Assembly: GCA_963921425.1 (NCBI GenBank)
Contig: OY992837.1
Coordinates: forward strand, 7,227,896 to 7,291,895
Length of the DNA: 64,000 bases
Source of the DNA: Dryas octopetala
Lineage: Eukaryota; Streptophyta; Magnoliopsida; Rosales; Rosaceae
Direction of reading: 5' to 3'
Part shown: positions 29,340 to 41,237 of the stretch, piece after piece
How the letters are laid out: each line of letters opens with the position of its first letter
Numbering within the stretch: position 1 is the first letter of the stretch
Translations under genes and position numbers: made by a program
The notes under the pieces: model-generated
Told to the model about the DNA's origin: nothing
Seen by the model: the letters and a program-made list of their open reading frames with translations, nothing else
The model's database searches: none

Positions 29340-30695
29340 TCACTCAGTATTGGTTGATTTACAAAGCATTAATCTGTACATAGGGGCACCACGATCTAAG
29401 ACATGTTGTTCCCAATCTGACCGAACTCCAAATGGGTTGTCCTTAAGCCACCCTCTATTAGTAATGGCATAACTTTGTTCATGCACAACAGTAAGTTTAC
29501 CCTTGCCATATTTCAGAAACTGTTCTTTCATTCTCACAGAGACAGCCTCTATGTCAGATTGTAGAAAGACCTAATAAATGCAAGAGAAAAGTTAGCAAAT
29601 GGCCTGACAAATCCTGTCATGCGGCTGACCTACATAGATTTTCCAAATTATACACCATGCAGTATATGGTGTCATTACTTGCAGTGGTTGGCAATAAGGG
29701 TGCAGAGGGGGAAAGAAAGTGAACAACAGAGTTCATATGGAGCTCTTTACTGAAGTGGAGCTGCAAAATAGTCTTACCTTTCCATTAGCTGTTAGGAGAT
29801 CTGCAACTGCTTCGACTAATGACCTTTGCAGCATTCTCCATCTATGTTCTGGTTCGTTGAAATCAGGATTTGGACACTAAATGGGGAAAAAAAATCCCAA
29901 TTAAATTATAGATACATATAAATCTAAGCATTCAATGCAAGAGTAATAAAATTATAAGGAAAAGAAGATGCATTTAATTTTATCACATCAAATATTCTGC
30001 CCAATTTTCAGTGTCATTTTACAGTAAAGTGATAGAGAATACTTTTTTCATCAGAGGAACTGTATCTTTCTCAAAAAGATAATGAAATAAATGAATCACA
30101 TACACCACTCCATTAAATAAAGGAAGAAAATGAAAGGAATTCGATTTAGCATATGTCTTTCCATTGTTGGCACGGACAGAACCATTGTTGGCAGAATGAC
30201 ATTACATTTTCATAAAGAATAAAGGGGCATCAACCTGTAGGTTCTTAACCTTTAACAGAGTATATGCATTGCTAAGTCTAACAGGCACATAAACATAAAT
30301 TATATACACTTGATAAACAAAGCAGACGTTACAAGTTGATAATAGCCATAGAGTTGTAATTCCAACCTGTATTGACACAAGAACTAGCTTTCCAGGGTAA
30401 CTAGAAATAATGGAACGGAATGTTGATGTTGCATTTGTTGCAATGAAGTACCTAATGTAGACAAAATAAAGACAAACATAGATAAGATGTTAAATACAAT
30501 TCTGCACACACAGTTCCCACACTCAGTGAAAACAGCTCAGTGTGCTACCCTCCAACCCCAATTCACACACACACACACACACCCACTCAAGCGCACACAC
30601 GCACGCATGCATACACGCACGCACGCACACACGCACGCATGCATACACGCACGCACGCACGCACGCACGCACACACACAGACACGCACGCACACA

Positions 30696-30727
<32 letters not shown>

Positions 30728-33700
30728 CGCACGCGCACACACACACACTGCAAATACATCCTGGCTGAACCCAGTTGTATTAAATTTCATGTAGAAGTCA
30801 GCTAGACCAGCAAATTCACAAGGCCATAATTTTTGCGCAGCACTAAGGCTACAACCCTTACCCATTTCTTATACCACACGGGTGAGCAGAATCTAGGCAA
30901 CGTTTTACAAGCTGAAAAAAGTTGCAAAAGTGTCAACGATAGAAGATTAAGAAGTAACCAAAGAGAATATAAGATTCTAAATTTGAGAACCTTTTTATTA
31001 ATCTCCAAACCAAGAAAATTCAAATCCTTCCTTGTTTTGGCCATCCCAAAAAGAAACATACCATTACCTGTCATTGATTATTTGGAATCAGGAAAAAACC
31101 AGTAACTGCTATTACTATCTCATGATCAAACCATAAAGGATTTTCCGAAATTATACAACCATTCGAACTGAGCAAGCCTTGTCATCTATATAACCCAATT
31201 CCCAGTCATAAATTTATGTCATTTTCTTGTGAGAAGAGCATAATCCTTATGTTTCTCTTTTTTAAATTTCCATATACATCTAGAACAACTAATAAGGAAA
31301 CAAAACTGCAACCAGAAGGAGGAAAAAAACATAGGAACGGAAAAGAAGATGAAATACTATACCACTTCCAATATCAACTACCAAAGGTTGAGCTGGATCA
31401 AAATAGGCAGCATTCCAGTCAATATCAAAAGGGTATGCCTGCACTAAACAACTACTTAAGAACTTTGAAAATATTTTTTAAATAGTATAATGCAATGCTG
31501 GACAATTTGTACCTCTAGCGTCTTGTAGTGAATGAATCAGCCATATCTCTTACCTCCTTTAGGTGAGAATGAAGTCAAATTCATTAGTCCTCATTAGACC
31601 CATAAATCAATCTAAATTCTAAACCAAGTGTATTGAGTTAATGGCCCTTGTGGTAGGAATTACTACTACCATCCTGGGATATGAGGCAAGATTCCCAATG
31701 AATTGCAGGTCATGTAGTTTTATATAGGTGGGTGGTTCAGGGACATCCATTACAATGAGGTTCACTTTCTGATTAACACACATATATGGAAATATTGATA
31801 TGTGCACAGGGCATTAGATTATTAGGCGGTCTTTCCAAGTTCCAACCATGATGGGCTACAAGACATCTAACTTTGTCCATTCTATAGTCCTGATTGAATC
31901 CTCTTTTAATCTTCGTGTTAAACCGGTGAATGTGAAAGAAGATTATGAAACATACTCTATCTAAGGCCATGACCCCAGGAAGTTTTCTTCCTTTGAGAAA
32001 CTCCCACACAACTGAAGCATTCTCAATCATATTGACATGAGAGATGAAAGTTGATTCCTTCGCTATTGCTTCGCATGCCATATTCCCAACAGCAGTTATG
32101 TTGCAGTTGCTTTGACTTAGTTGATTAAGCATTTGAGCCAGTTTAGAAGCTCCTTTTGTGCAGTTACTCGTATGAAATTTCACTGGACCAATCCAAGTAA
32201 TTTTCTGCAATTCATTGAAAAATATCAGGGAGGTCTGACAGCAAGTCCAAGACAAAGCCACCAACAATGAGTACTTGAATTCTCAGCACAAGATCAAATT
32301 TAATGCCATCATGAAAGAAAATACTGATGATTTCAAGATGGAATTTGATCCACATGGTTATGATCTTACCATAAGAGTGCATTTACATCACTATACTCAC
32401 CACGTAAAAAATAAAGTCAAAATTTAACTTTGAAATTTTTACAATATATCCTAAAAATTTAAATGCAGAAAAATAAAGACAATAAATGCGTGAAAGTACA
32501 GAATAATGAATATTGGATCCCAACATTGGAAGTTGAAAGTGAAACAGATTGTCTCCAGGGATACAGTGTGCTAGATTTAGTCCTTAGATAAAGTACTGTA
32601 ACACACTCTAATGCATGCTAAAATCTATAAATAAAAAGATGCATTGCCTATATACCAAAAATACACCCTTACGAGTTGATAATGTCACCTCAAAGTTTAA
32701 TGCAAAATGTTATTTGAAAACCAAAAACAATTCTTCTGCTTTACAACAGACGAAAAGTATTTCGATTTACCTTGCATTTTGTAAGCATGGAGTTTATTTC
32801 ATCCAATGATACAGGCCCAATATCAACAGGTACCCACCCTAAAATAGGGGAAAAAACCTTGGAATAAGCACCCAATTTCACAAATTATTATCACAATGAC
32901 ACTATGGTTAGCCAGCTACAATATTGGAAACTGAAACTACATCACATGTGAACATAAATAACAATGATGTTATGATCAACAAAAGCAGTCAAAAGGAAGG
33001 GAGTCAAAGGGCATAAAATTTTTTGGTTAATCAAATGCAACCTCACCATCCAGAATACCATGAGCAGGAAATAGTTCCAATTGCTTTGAAAGACAATCAT
33101 TCTTGCACCAAAAGTCTTTTGGATAGAGGATCTGCACATTTCTACTGTGTGCAAAGTGGACTATATCTAAAGCTTCTTTAAGTGCCCCATGTTCCACCAA
33201 ATTCAAAGGAACAGATAGCCCTAAGGCATGCATGATTTGAAATGACATCATTCCAACAAAGACTAACCCATCACATCTGGAAGCTAAGTAATGCAAAGCA
33301 GCTGCTTTATTATAGAGATTACCCCCTCCAATCTGCATTGCGAAGGATAATGAAGTTAAGGTCCACAAGTTTACGGTTTGACTGGAACCAAACACAACCA
33401 ATGGAACTAATATAATAGCAGCCGAGACATACAATTGCTACATAAGGTTTTGTGTTGATTTCTGTAGCCCTTCTAAGTTGATAAATGCTCTCCTCAAAGT
33501 GAAAACCAGCCAAACAGGCATAGCAGAAGCGAGCAACACCACAGGTGGATGCAAGAATCTTATGAGACCGAGAAAAGTAGTCATTAACAAAAATATCAAC
33601 TCCCGATGACAATACTTTAGCAAATGTTGAACAATTGGCAACTTCCCCTCTAAACTCAGAAAGATTCTCAAGAAGAAGAATATCTGCTTTCTCAAAGCCT

Positions 33701-34493
33701 TCCGTCTTCGACACCATGTTACTAGAAATGCATTGTACTGGAACAACTTTGTGGTCAAGAAGAGATGACAAGAAATCTGAAATGTGGATACCATCAAGCA
33801 CTAAACCAATGATCAACGGCTCAAAATGTCTAATTTTGTATAGCATAGTCTCATTCTTTTATGCTTAAACATGTATTTTTTTTTTTTAAATTTTGAATTA
33901 TAATAAAACATCCACTTCATCAATCATCACAATATAAATGCTAGTGACGAATAAAAACTAACACTGGTGAGAAGCATTATGTCGTATATACCTGCAACAG
34001 ACTGTGCAACAGATAGTTTGGGATTAGTTTTAACACTCCAATCACTAACAAGAACTACTTTAGCCCCGGATTGGTGTAAATACTTAATGGTGAAGACTGC
34101 ATTGGATTGAAATCTGTGTTCCTGTACTTGTTCGCGAAGCAAAAGGGTCAAGTCAAATCTGATCAGGACAACTTTTGCAGCAAGCTCCTCCTTGGGAAAT
34201 TTTCTAAGAGTTTGCAAGTGCGGCAAGGCATCCAATTCTCCTCCATAGGCCTAAAACGGCAAAACCCAGTTCAAAAAATAAATTATAAATCACAATAACA
34301 AGCCATTAAGAAATGAAACTTATCTAGTAGACTAGTGCCTTACCTTACACTTGAATGTCAAATTAGTGGTTATGACATTTGCTTTTAGATATTCAACACT
34401 GTGTCGAAGTTTGGGAGCAGTGACTGAACATGTGGGAGAGAAGCCCAAAGAGAGAGTTGCATGAAGTTGAAGTAGATTCACAAGCTGACCCAT
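29340..34493 (-). CDS. Fusion of a degenerate phosphoglycerate-kinase-like domain with a TrmB-type tRNA (guanine-N7) methyltransferase
   Basis: Twelve exons keep one frame: 34344-34493, 33992-34250, 33433-33776, 33047-33332, 32771-32838, 31956-32204, 31363-31438, 30991-31067, 30862-30911, 30367-30451, 29778-29876, 29340-29570; 657 aa. The start is the first ATG in frame, and the first 50 residues resemble an organelle-targeting peptide. Residues about 75-452 follow the phosphoglycerate kinase fold: RFDLTLLL 81-88, NDYF 201-204, IGGGNLYNK 252-260, GRKLPGV 441-447. Catalytic motifs are eroded. The substrate-loop Asn is Thr, the first Lys of GGAKxxxK is Asn, and both Gly-rich nucleotide loops are lost (HVNMIEN replaces HVSTGGG). 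Residues about 470-655 are a TrmB-like SAM methyltransferase: VDIGSGNG 473-480, LGLEI 496-500, CPNPD 549-553, and a closing [10 protein letters not shown]. The kinase part is probably inactive; m7G46 tRNA methylation, perhaps plastid, is inferred for the second part. Confidence 0.88.
30564..30748. repeat. (CA)n / (ACGC)n microsatellite in an intron
   Basis: About 185 bases of alternating purine-pyrimidine sequence, CACACA mixed with GCACGCACGC units, in the intron between exons 9 and 10 of the fusion gene. It reads open in several frames on both strands only because it has no stop codons. Such alternating tracts can adopt Z-DNA and vary in length. Confidence 0.95.
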
Positions 34494-34846
34494 GTTTCTA
34501 ATATGTTTTGTAAGTATTAGAGCCTGGAGCTCCAACACTCAACTCGGCTTCTGAACTAGGACTTGGGAGTGTGCTTCTGCTTCTGGCTAAGGCCTTTTTG
34601 GCAGGGAGATGACAAAATGGAACACGATATGTCGTATATTAAAAAACGACGTGTCGTTTTAAAGCCAAACCATGTAAAAGAGTAAAAGACAGCATCGTTT
34701 TAAACGGACTTGAAATATTTTAAGTTTTAATCTTTCAGGTCTTCTTCAACAAAGCAAAGGAAACTGAGTCTGGATCGGGCTTGCACAGCTAACGACGTCG
34801 TATAAGCCGATACCGGAGCTGTAGCCTGCCGGAGGTCGGAGCTAAA
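34494..34846. promoter_or_regulatory. Compact divergent promoter of the PGK-like/TrmB gene and EMC5
   Basis: Only 353 bases separate the two divergent start codons, so this segment must hold both promoters and both 5' leaders. It contains ACGACGTGTCG near 34647 and ACGACGTCG near 34793, which have ACGT cores of the kind bound by bZIP factors. I see no clear TATA box in either direction. Confidence 0.65.
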
Positions 34847-37153
34847 ATGGGTTTGCGTCTGGGCTTCTTGGTTGGCGTCTTCGGAGTTGTAATTCTCGCT
34901 CATGCCGCTTATTCAACCGTCCAATGTAAGCTCTAATTTACACATATATTCGTATTTATGTATCTATTTGAATTAGCAAGTCAGAAACTTTAGGGCTTTG
35001 TTGTGATTGAAATTGGGTCGTTTTTGAGATTGGTTGATTTGGTTGCAGACAGGGGATTGCTAAAGATTATGGAGGAAGAGTTTTCAGGACCTCCGATAAA
35101 TGTAAGATTTAACAAAAAGAAAATTCTGAAAATGGGTTTGGTTTTGTTTAGGTTTTTATTTTGTCTAAAAGGGGGTTATTGGGAATGCAGGTGGTGCTTG
35201 AACTGCTTCTAGGGTTAGGGTTCTGTATGTGGGCGGCTCTTACTGTCCCGGGCACGTTTCTTTCGATACATCCCCATTCTGAAGAGAATAGGTATGTATG
35301 CGTTTTGCTTCTTCAATTTCTGACTTAGATTTGTCTTGTTCATGGTGTGATTGGATTTCTTTTCAATCCCTTCAATGGCAAGTTGAAACAAGTCTATAGT
35401 AATTTTTGTTATGCTTATGAACTTTGAGCTTACTATATCTTCTGCAATCTCAATTTTGCAAAGCTGCAACTGTTTTTTATTCGAATTCTCTCTCTTATTG
35501 TTTGGATTGGTAAGAGTGATGACAGAGCAGATGTTACTGCCATTTCAATAGCTAATTTTTCACATTGCTGGTGCAACTTCTAGCCCTATGTTTGGTTGTC
35601 AACTAAACAAAATAAAGAAGAGAAAAAAGAAACAAACCGGAACTTTTATTATTTTCTTGTGTTTGATTAAGGAGAGATAAAGAGGAAAATACTGTTTTGG
35701 TAACTTTCGTTCCTATTAGCCTACTTTCTTTTCAAATCCTACCTTTTTGGAAGAAAAAGTTTGAGAGAAAACCTAGAGTTATTTTCCTTTCCTTTCCATT
35801 TTTCATTAATAACCAAACAACGGACACACCTCAAACCCTAAGCACTCTCTCCCTTCCCAAATTCTCTACCCAAATGAACCAAACAACGGAAAGCTAAAAA
35901 TTTAATTCCTTTCTATTCTTTTTCTTTCTCTATTAATTAGTAAACCAAACGTAGGGTAAAGAGGAAAATACAATTTCGGTAATGTTTGTTCCTGTAAGCT
36001 TATCTTTTCAAATCCTACCTTTATGGAAGAGAAAGTTTGAGAAGAAAAACCTAGAGTTATTTTCCTTTCTTTTCCATTTTCATTAATACCAAACAATGGA
36101 CGCACCACAAAACGAACCAAACAACGGAAAGCTGAAAATTAACTGCTTTCTTTTGCTATTAATTGGTAAACCAAACATAGGGTAAGAGCTGAGGTTTAGT
36201 ACCTTGTGGTGAGGGTTATTGATAGGATTAATACCTGTTCACATGCCCTTGGGACGATTGTGGTATAAAGGTCCCTAGAAATTGGAAAGTGATTGTTTTA
36301 AGTAAAAGGGGAATATTCTGAGGTTTTGGTAACAGTATGGTACATAGTTTCCCATTCTAATTATCTGAACTGAATGCCATGAAAATGAAAATGCTATTGC
36401 AGAGTGACAACCTTCATAATGTTATGAGGCTGAAAGATGTTTTATGTTTCCTATTGAAAAAAAGGCTGAAACATAAAACAATCTACTTTGTTTATCCATT
36501 GTTTGTTTAAGTATCAGCTAGCGCTCCCACACACTTTGCATGTTTTAGAGACCAAAAGGGTTTTTGGCTTTCTGTAATATTATAAAGGACCATCAATTTA
36601 CTTAATACACATATAAGCTACTTGACAACCCATAAATAAGCCTGATATGGTAATCACGCAGTTAAGCTATCTGAGTTTGTTAATTAGGAAGTATATTGTT
36701 ACCCTCTCTGATTGTCTAGATGTTGTAGAAGGTTACTTGCATATATGAATTAACCTTTTGTCTCCATCAGTTAAGTTTATTCTTCCATGTATAGTATTAA
36801 TTTTTAATGCATTACTAAGTCTAAAAGAGAGCCAAGCTTTGCTGCATGTCCATAGAGGTGACTAATGTACGCTCTTCGCCAAAGAAATGGCCAGCCATCA
36901 TAACTCTTTTTAGGTATAAACTTTGCAAAAGAAAATTTTGTTAATGAAAAATCTCGGTTGCTGCCATTTATTGTACTTTCTATGCACTTGAGATTCAGAA
37001 TTGTGAAACCGTATTATATTTGATTGAATCATTGACATCTGGATTATTTTGGAATGCAGGATAGTTTCTCTACCAGCCAACCTAGACTTTATGATCTTCA
37101 ACCATCGTGCCAAAGTATTTCCTGTGGAGATGGATTTGAAGCTGAAACATTGA
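34847..37153 (+). CDS. EMC5: ER membrane protein complex subunit 5 / membrane magnesium transporter (MMGT) family
   Basis: Small subunit of the ER membrane protein complex, which inserts and folds membrane proteins; the family is also annotated as membrane magnesium transporter. Four exons, 34847-34925, 35049-35101, 35191-35291 and 37060-37153, give 108 aa, the usual length. The first membrane segment is about residues 3-22 (GFLVGVFGVVILAHAAYS), followed by the conserved QYRGLLKIMEEEF. The second is about 45-62 (VVLELLLGLGFCMWAAL), then TVPGTFLSIHPHSEENR and the C-terminal FMIFNHR. The last intron (35292-37059) is unusually long for this gene and contains a tandem duplication. The gene is divergent from the PGK-like/TrmB gene and convergent with TAF8. 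Confidence 0.93.
35671..36183. repeat. Tandem duplication inside the last EMC5 intron
   Basis: Two imperfect copies, about 35671-35955 and 35956-36183. Both contain TTTTCAAATCCTACCTTT, AACCTAGAGTTATTTTCCTT and AACGGAAAGCT, and both end near GTAAACCAAAC(G/A)TAGG. Divergence of roughly ten percent with small indels shows the duplication is not recent. No coding meaning. Confidence 0.75.
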
Positions 37154-38266
37154 GCTCTTTTCAATCAAGTGAACTGGGGTGTATTCAAGCAGAACACCAT
37201 TTTCATTTTTTTTCCTGGCCTTTAGAGAGAGAAATGGCAGGCATTTGTCAGATCAATGCTGTTTATCTACTTGTTTTAGTTTTCTTGGATTATGTTATTG
37301 TATTTTCTCTTTATATATGTAGATGTTAACCAGAGACCGGATGACTTTATCTGTTACCTTGGCCTAGTCATTTAAAGTAATTTAAACTTGAGATGTTTCA
37401 GCTTTGTGTTTATAATTCCAATGGGATTGGTTTGTGGCCCCAACACCTATAGTGGCTAGGCCTGCTTTGTGGAGTTTAGGAGAATAATGACAGACAACTT
37501 AGTGGCTAAGTGGCTAAGTGGATGGTCCAGTTACAGGGGATGATCCCATTCCCAGCCCATTATTTTGTCTCTGAGTCGACCAATTTCTGTCATCAATGTA
37601 AACCTCATTTCATGGATGTCATAGTGCCTAAGTGCCACACATAAAATGAGTATTTATTATGGATGAAACTTCTTCGTTCTTCACTATACCCATGTCAGTG
37701 TCATAGACAAATGAACCCCTATGAGCAGAATGATTTGAGAATAAGAACCAAAAATAATTAGGGCAAAGGACACAGATCGAACTCCAATATGGTCTCAAAT
37801 CCAAGTAATATTTTCGTACATACATTACAGCCTTCCAATTCACGGGTGCAGCATGTCCTTACTGACACCATTCTATGATCCATCATAGGTGTACTTCTCA
37901 AGGTACACATTTTCTTTTAGAGGGCTACCAGAAAGCATAAATGGAGAACATAATTTGCCTCTAACTCAATATTAGAATTCAATGTGTCGATACAAATCAG
38001 TTGGTGGGGGGATAAAAAACAGACAAAAACTTAATCTTAGAAGAATGGTTCACAGAGGAAAGAAAAGAGTAACATGAAATGGAAAGAAAGAAAACATTCA
38101 CATGCCTATAAAAAAATGTTAGAGTGGGACTACAACTAGAGTCACTAAATCATTATCCATACTAGAACAAGAGTACAGCCTCTCTACTTTGAGCATCCAT
38201 AGCCCACTTCTAATGCCAAATTCTAAGTGCCAGAATTTCCATGAAGAAACCAGTCAATGAATTAAT
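37154..38266. other. Convergent intergenic region EMC5 / TAF8
   Basis: About 1.1 kb shared by the 3' untranslated regions of EMC5 (from the left) and TAF8 (from the right). A small repeat of GTGGCTAAGTGGCTAAGTGG is seen at 37502-37521. No gene was recognised. Confidence 0.55.
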
Positions 38267-39421
38267 CTACAACTGAGTGAGTTCCTGTGGGTTTTCCATA
38301 GACTGTCTAAGAATAAACTCGGCTCTCCTCTTCTTGTCATCCCTCTCCTCATCTCGCCCAAACCAATATGCTGGTCTCCCAGAACCCTTCTTTTGGAAGC
38401 TCAATTCCGAAGATTCTCCCAAGAATTTCTTCCCAGTTCTGAACTTGAAATGAACAGCAGGCCTTGTATCGGGGAGAAGCCTCCCCTCATCATCTCCATC
38501 AATCCACAACCCGTTCTTCACTGCTTCAATGGCAGGCGCAAACGCCTCCAAAACAGAAGAAGCAGCTTGGGTTCCTTTTGCCACTTCATCTGAAAGCTTG
38601 GATGGCAAGACAACTGGAGAGACATCTTTCTCGTCCGGCTGGAGAGGCGGTTCAAGGAATGGATTACTTTCACTACTCCCTTGTTGTAATCCCTTTCCAT
38701 CATTACCACCCAAGGCCACTGAAACTGAAACTGAAACAGAGGTTCCTGCTGAAGCTGAACCTCCATTGCAGACCAACCGCTGCTGCAGACTCAACAAAGA
38801 CCTCTCAGCCTTTCTCCGCTGCCTGGCTTGCTCAATCTTATCCTCGCGAGGATCGGTACTCCTCTCATTCCACATGGGCGAATGAATGTAAGTGTGGGGA
38901 TCGGGAAAAGCCGGCAACCAAGTGGGCAAATGTTTACTAGGTGGAGCTTCACCCATTTGTTCGAAACTCGGAATTAGTCTCCGGGTCTTGTTCACCGGAA
39001 ACCGGGGCAACGGTTGCGCAAATGGGATCTCCTCAGCCGAACCCACATACTCAACAATCCCCCTCACCGTGCCCGACCCTGCAAGACAATGGGTAATCTC
39101 CGCCGCACCCGAAAATCCCTGCAATGACTCCATATCCTCCAATCCTCTAACAATATCAAACACATTACATTCCGTTCTACCAGCCAAGTTGGCGTACAAA
39201 TTCGCCATCTTTCCTAAGTCACGGAGGTATCTGATGGCAATGTCAGCGAGAGCATCCAAAGCAGACTCCTTGAAGCTCTGGAACCCCACGCTCTCGCATA
39301 TCTGCGCCACCGCAACCTTCGACACTGCTCGCCCAAATTCATCAGCTCCTCCTGGTCTTCTGGGCGCAGCATCGCTACTGGGTTCATTCACTCTGCTACT
39401 TTCCGCATCTCCATGGCTCAT
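38267..39421 (-). CDS. TAF8: Transcription initiation factor TFIID subunit 8 (TAF8)
   Basis: Component of the TFIID general transcription factor in the nucleus; TAF8 pairs with TAF10 through a histone fold. A single uninterrupted coding exon gives 384 aa. The start is the ATG at 39421 (MSHGDAESS); sequence upstream in frame lacks an ATG. The histone-fold domain (bromodomain-associated type) spans about residues 28-105, with SKVAVAQICESVGFQSF and ALDALADIAIRYLRDLG. The TAF8 C-terminal signature follows, with LPTWLPAFPDPHTY near 175 and SPMWNER. A Ser/Val-rich linker and a basic tail complete the protein. Plant TAF8 genes are often intronless in the coding part. A TATA box about 560 bases upstream suggests a long leader or a leader intron. 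Confidence 0.93.
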   Translation of the reverse strand: MSHGDAESSRVNEPSSDAAPRRPGGADEFGRAVSKVAVAQICESVGFQSFKESALDALADIAIRYLRDLGKMANLYANLAGRTECNVFDIVRGLEDMESLQGFSGAAEITHCLAGSGTVRGIVEYVGSAEEIPFAQPLPRFPVNKTRRLIPSFEQMGEAPPSKHLPTWLPAFPDPHTYIHSPMWNERSTDPREDKIEQARQRRKAERSLLSLQQRLVCNGGSASAGTSVSVSVSVALGGNDGKGLQQGSSESNPFLEPPLQPDEKDVSPVVLPSKLSDEVAKGTQAASSVLEAFAPAIEAVKNGLWIDGDDEGRLLPDTRPAVHFKFRTGKKFLGESSELSFQKKGSGRPAYWFGRDEERDDKKRRAEFILRQSMENPQELTQL

Positions 39422-39978
39422 ATTCAAACCCTCATATCAATCAGCTTTTTCTCGAACCCGCATCATTCGACCCATAAACCCGTTCTCGCCAAAACACATG
39501 CATCTTCCCTCTCTTTCCCGCGTCCTTTCTCGTAAACCAAACACAAACACATAAGAGGGTAAAAAGGAAGAACTTTGCAGCTGACACTGAGAAACCCTAG
39601 AGCGGCAAACTCTCGAACGCGAAGCAGCAGAGAGCTGGTTACAAATTGCAGTGAAATAAACGCAATTATCGGAGTCTTGCAGCAATTCGAAGACTCCGAA
39701 GCATAAATTGGGAGCAAAGAAGCAGAGTTTGGAATCAGATTGAACGAAACTTCGCAAACCCTAGAGGAGGAAGGAGAAGAAAGGTAGCGTTAGGGTTTGC
39801 GGGGGTAAAGAAGGTCGGGGATATGGAGGGAATTTACGAATTTGAAAAAAGAAATCGATAAATCCCTGGTAAGACCCTTGCCAGCAATGTTGGCATCAAA
39901 ATTCAAAAAGGAAGAGAGATTGGGAACGAAGAGAGAAGAGTAAGGTCGATGAAGAGAGTTGGGGGGGGCTTGGGTTTA

Positions 39979-39986
39979 CTTTTATA
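39979..39986 (-). promoter_or_regulatory. TATA box of TAF8
   Basis: TATAAAAG on the - strand about 560 bases before the TAF8 start codon. Transcription would start near 39950. The 5' leader of roughly 530 bases contains small upstream ATGs, so leader splicing is possible. Confidence 0.5.
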
Positions 39987-40647
39987 GAGCTTTTACTAAA
40001 CTAAAAGGTAGGTGGGTGGGCACTTGGGCTTGGGAACTTGATGGGCCTGTTGTAACGGGCCTGGCCCAAAAAATGCACACTATATAGTCAAATTGCGCTT
40101 TTACCCCTATAGTTTGGGTCAAGTTTCATTAATGTCCTCCATATTAGTTTCAATTGAAAAAATTATTATAATACAACCACAATGTGTAACCGAGTCACAT
40201 TTTATAAAATGGGTGAACAACATGTTTATAATTTTGTAATATATAATAGGGTTAATTACAATTTAGTACCTCAACTTTACCTCCTATTTCAAGTTAGTAC
40301 CTCAAGTTTAAAAAGTTTCAATTTCATACATCAACTTCCATTTTGTCACAATTTCATACCTCCGTTACTACTACCGTTAGGAAGTCCGTTATCCGCCTAC
40401 GTGGCGCTGACGTGGCGCACGCTGACCCAATCACTAAGTGTTGACTTGATTTTTAATAATTTCCATGTGGCAGAATAATAATAAAAAAAGAATAAAATAT
40501 TTAAAAATTAATTAAAATATAAAAAATTGAATTAAAAAAAACACAACCCTCATCCCCTCCCCCAGCCCGACCCACCCCCTTCCCCCTCCCCCTCCCCCTC
40601 CCCCTCCCTGCAACCCATCCCCTCACCACAACCCAACCCTGCCGGTA

Positions 40648-40648
<1 letters not shown>

Positions 40649-40703
<55 letters not shown>
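40649..40703. repeat. (CT)n microsatellite inside the Mutator-like element
   Basis: About 26 uninterrupted CT units on the + strand, between the left terminal repeat and the unique interior. On the - strand it creates an open Arg/Glu repeat that is not a protein. Confidence 0.95.
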
Positions 40704-40710
<7 letters not shown>

Positions 40711-41237
40711 CCTTGGCCGCGATGACGATATGTTGTCTCTCTCCCCCGATGCCACTACCATGTTCGAGATCTTCCTCCCGAACCATCGCCAGTCGTTCCC
40801 TTTGTTCGGCGGCAGCGTCACCTCGAGTCAGAGACGGCGGCGTAGTGGTCCACTGCCTCTGCGAAACTCTAGAGAAACACCAGGTGGTTGTGGTCGGCTT
40901 CTCGTTTCGCCACCGTGACGATCGTCCAGCATCATCCAGCAGAAATTGAGAAAAAAATAAAAAATAAAAAAAATACCCATCTCGCCCAGCAACCCAAAAT
41001 AAAATGGAAAAACCCCATGATCTAGATCTTGAATAAAACGAAGAACACTGCATCGGTAACCAAGATCAACCCCAAAACCATTCTCTTATCATTTTTGCCC
41101 ATTTATGTCTTTTTCTTCATTTTTTGAGGGGTTTCTTCAATTTAATGTAATTTTTTTATCTTTTATCAAAAATTGTTATTTTTGTTGGATGAATTTTGAT
41201 GGGTTTGAATTGTTTGGGTGTACTGCCAATTTGGAAG

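Noticed and set aside
30487..30865. Several overlapping open frames on both strands rich in His/Thr or Cys/Val
   Set aside because: They are translations of the CA/ACGC microsatellite in an intron, which lacks stop codons in all frames.
34494..34538. N-terminal extension of the PGK-like/TrmB gene
   Set aside because: The upstream part would need a GTG start; the first in-frame ATG is at 34493.
39422..39427. Upstream start for TAF8
   Set aside because: The first codon would be TTG; ATG at 39421 is the first true start.
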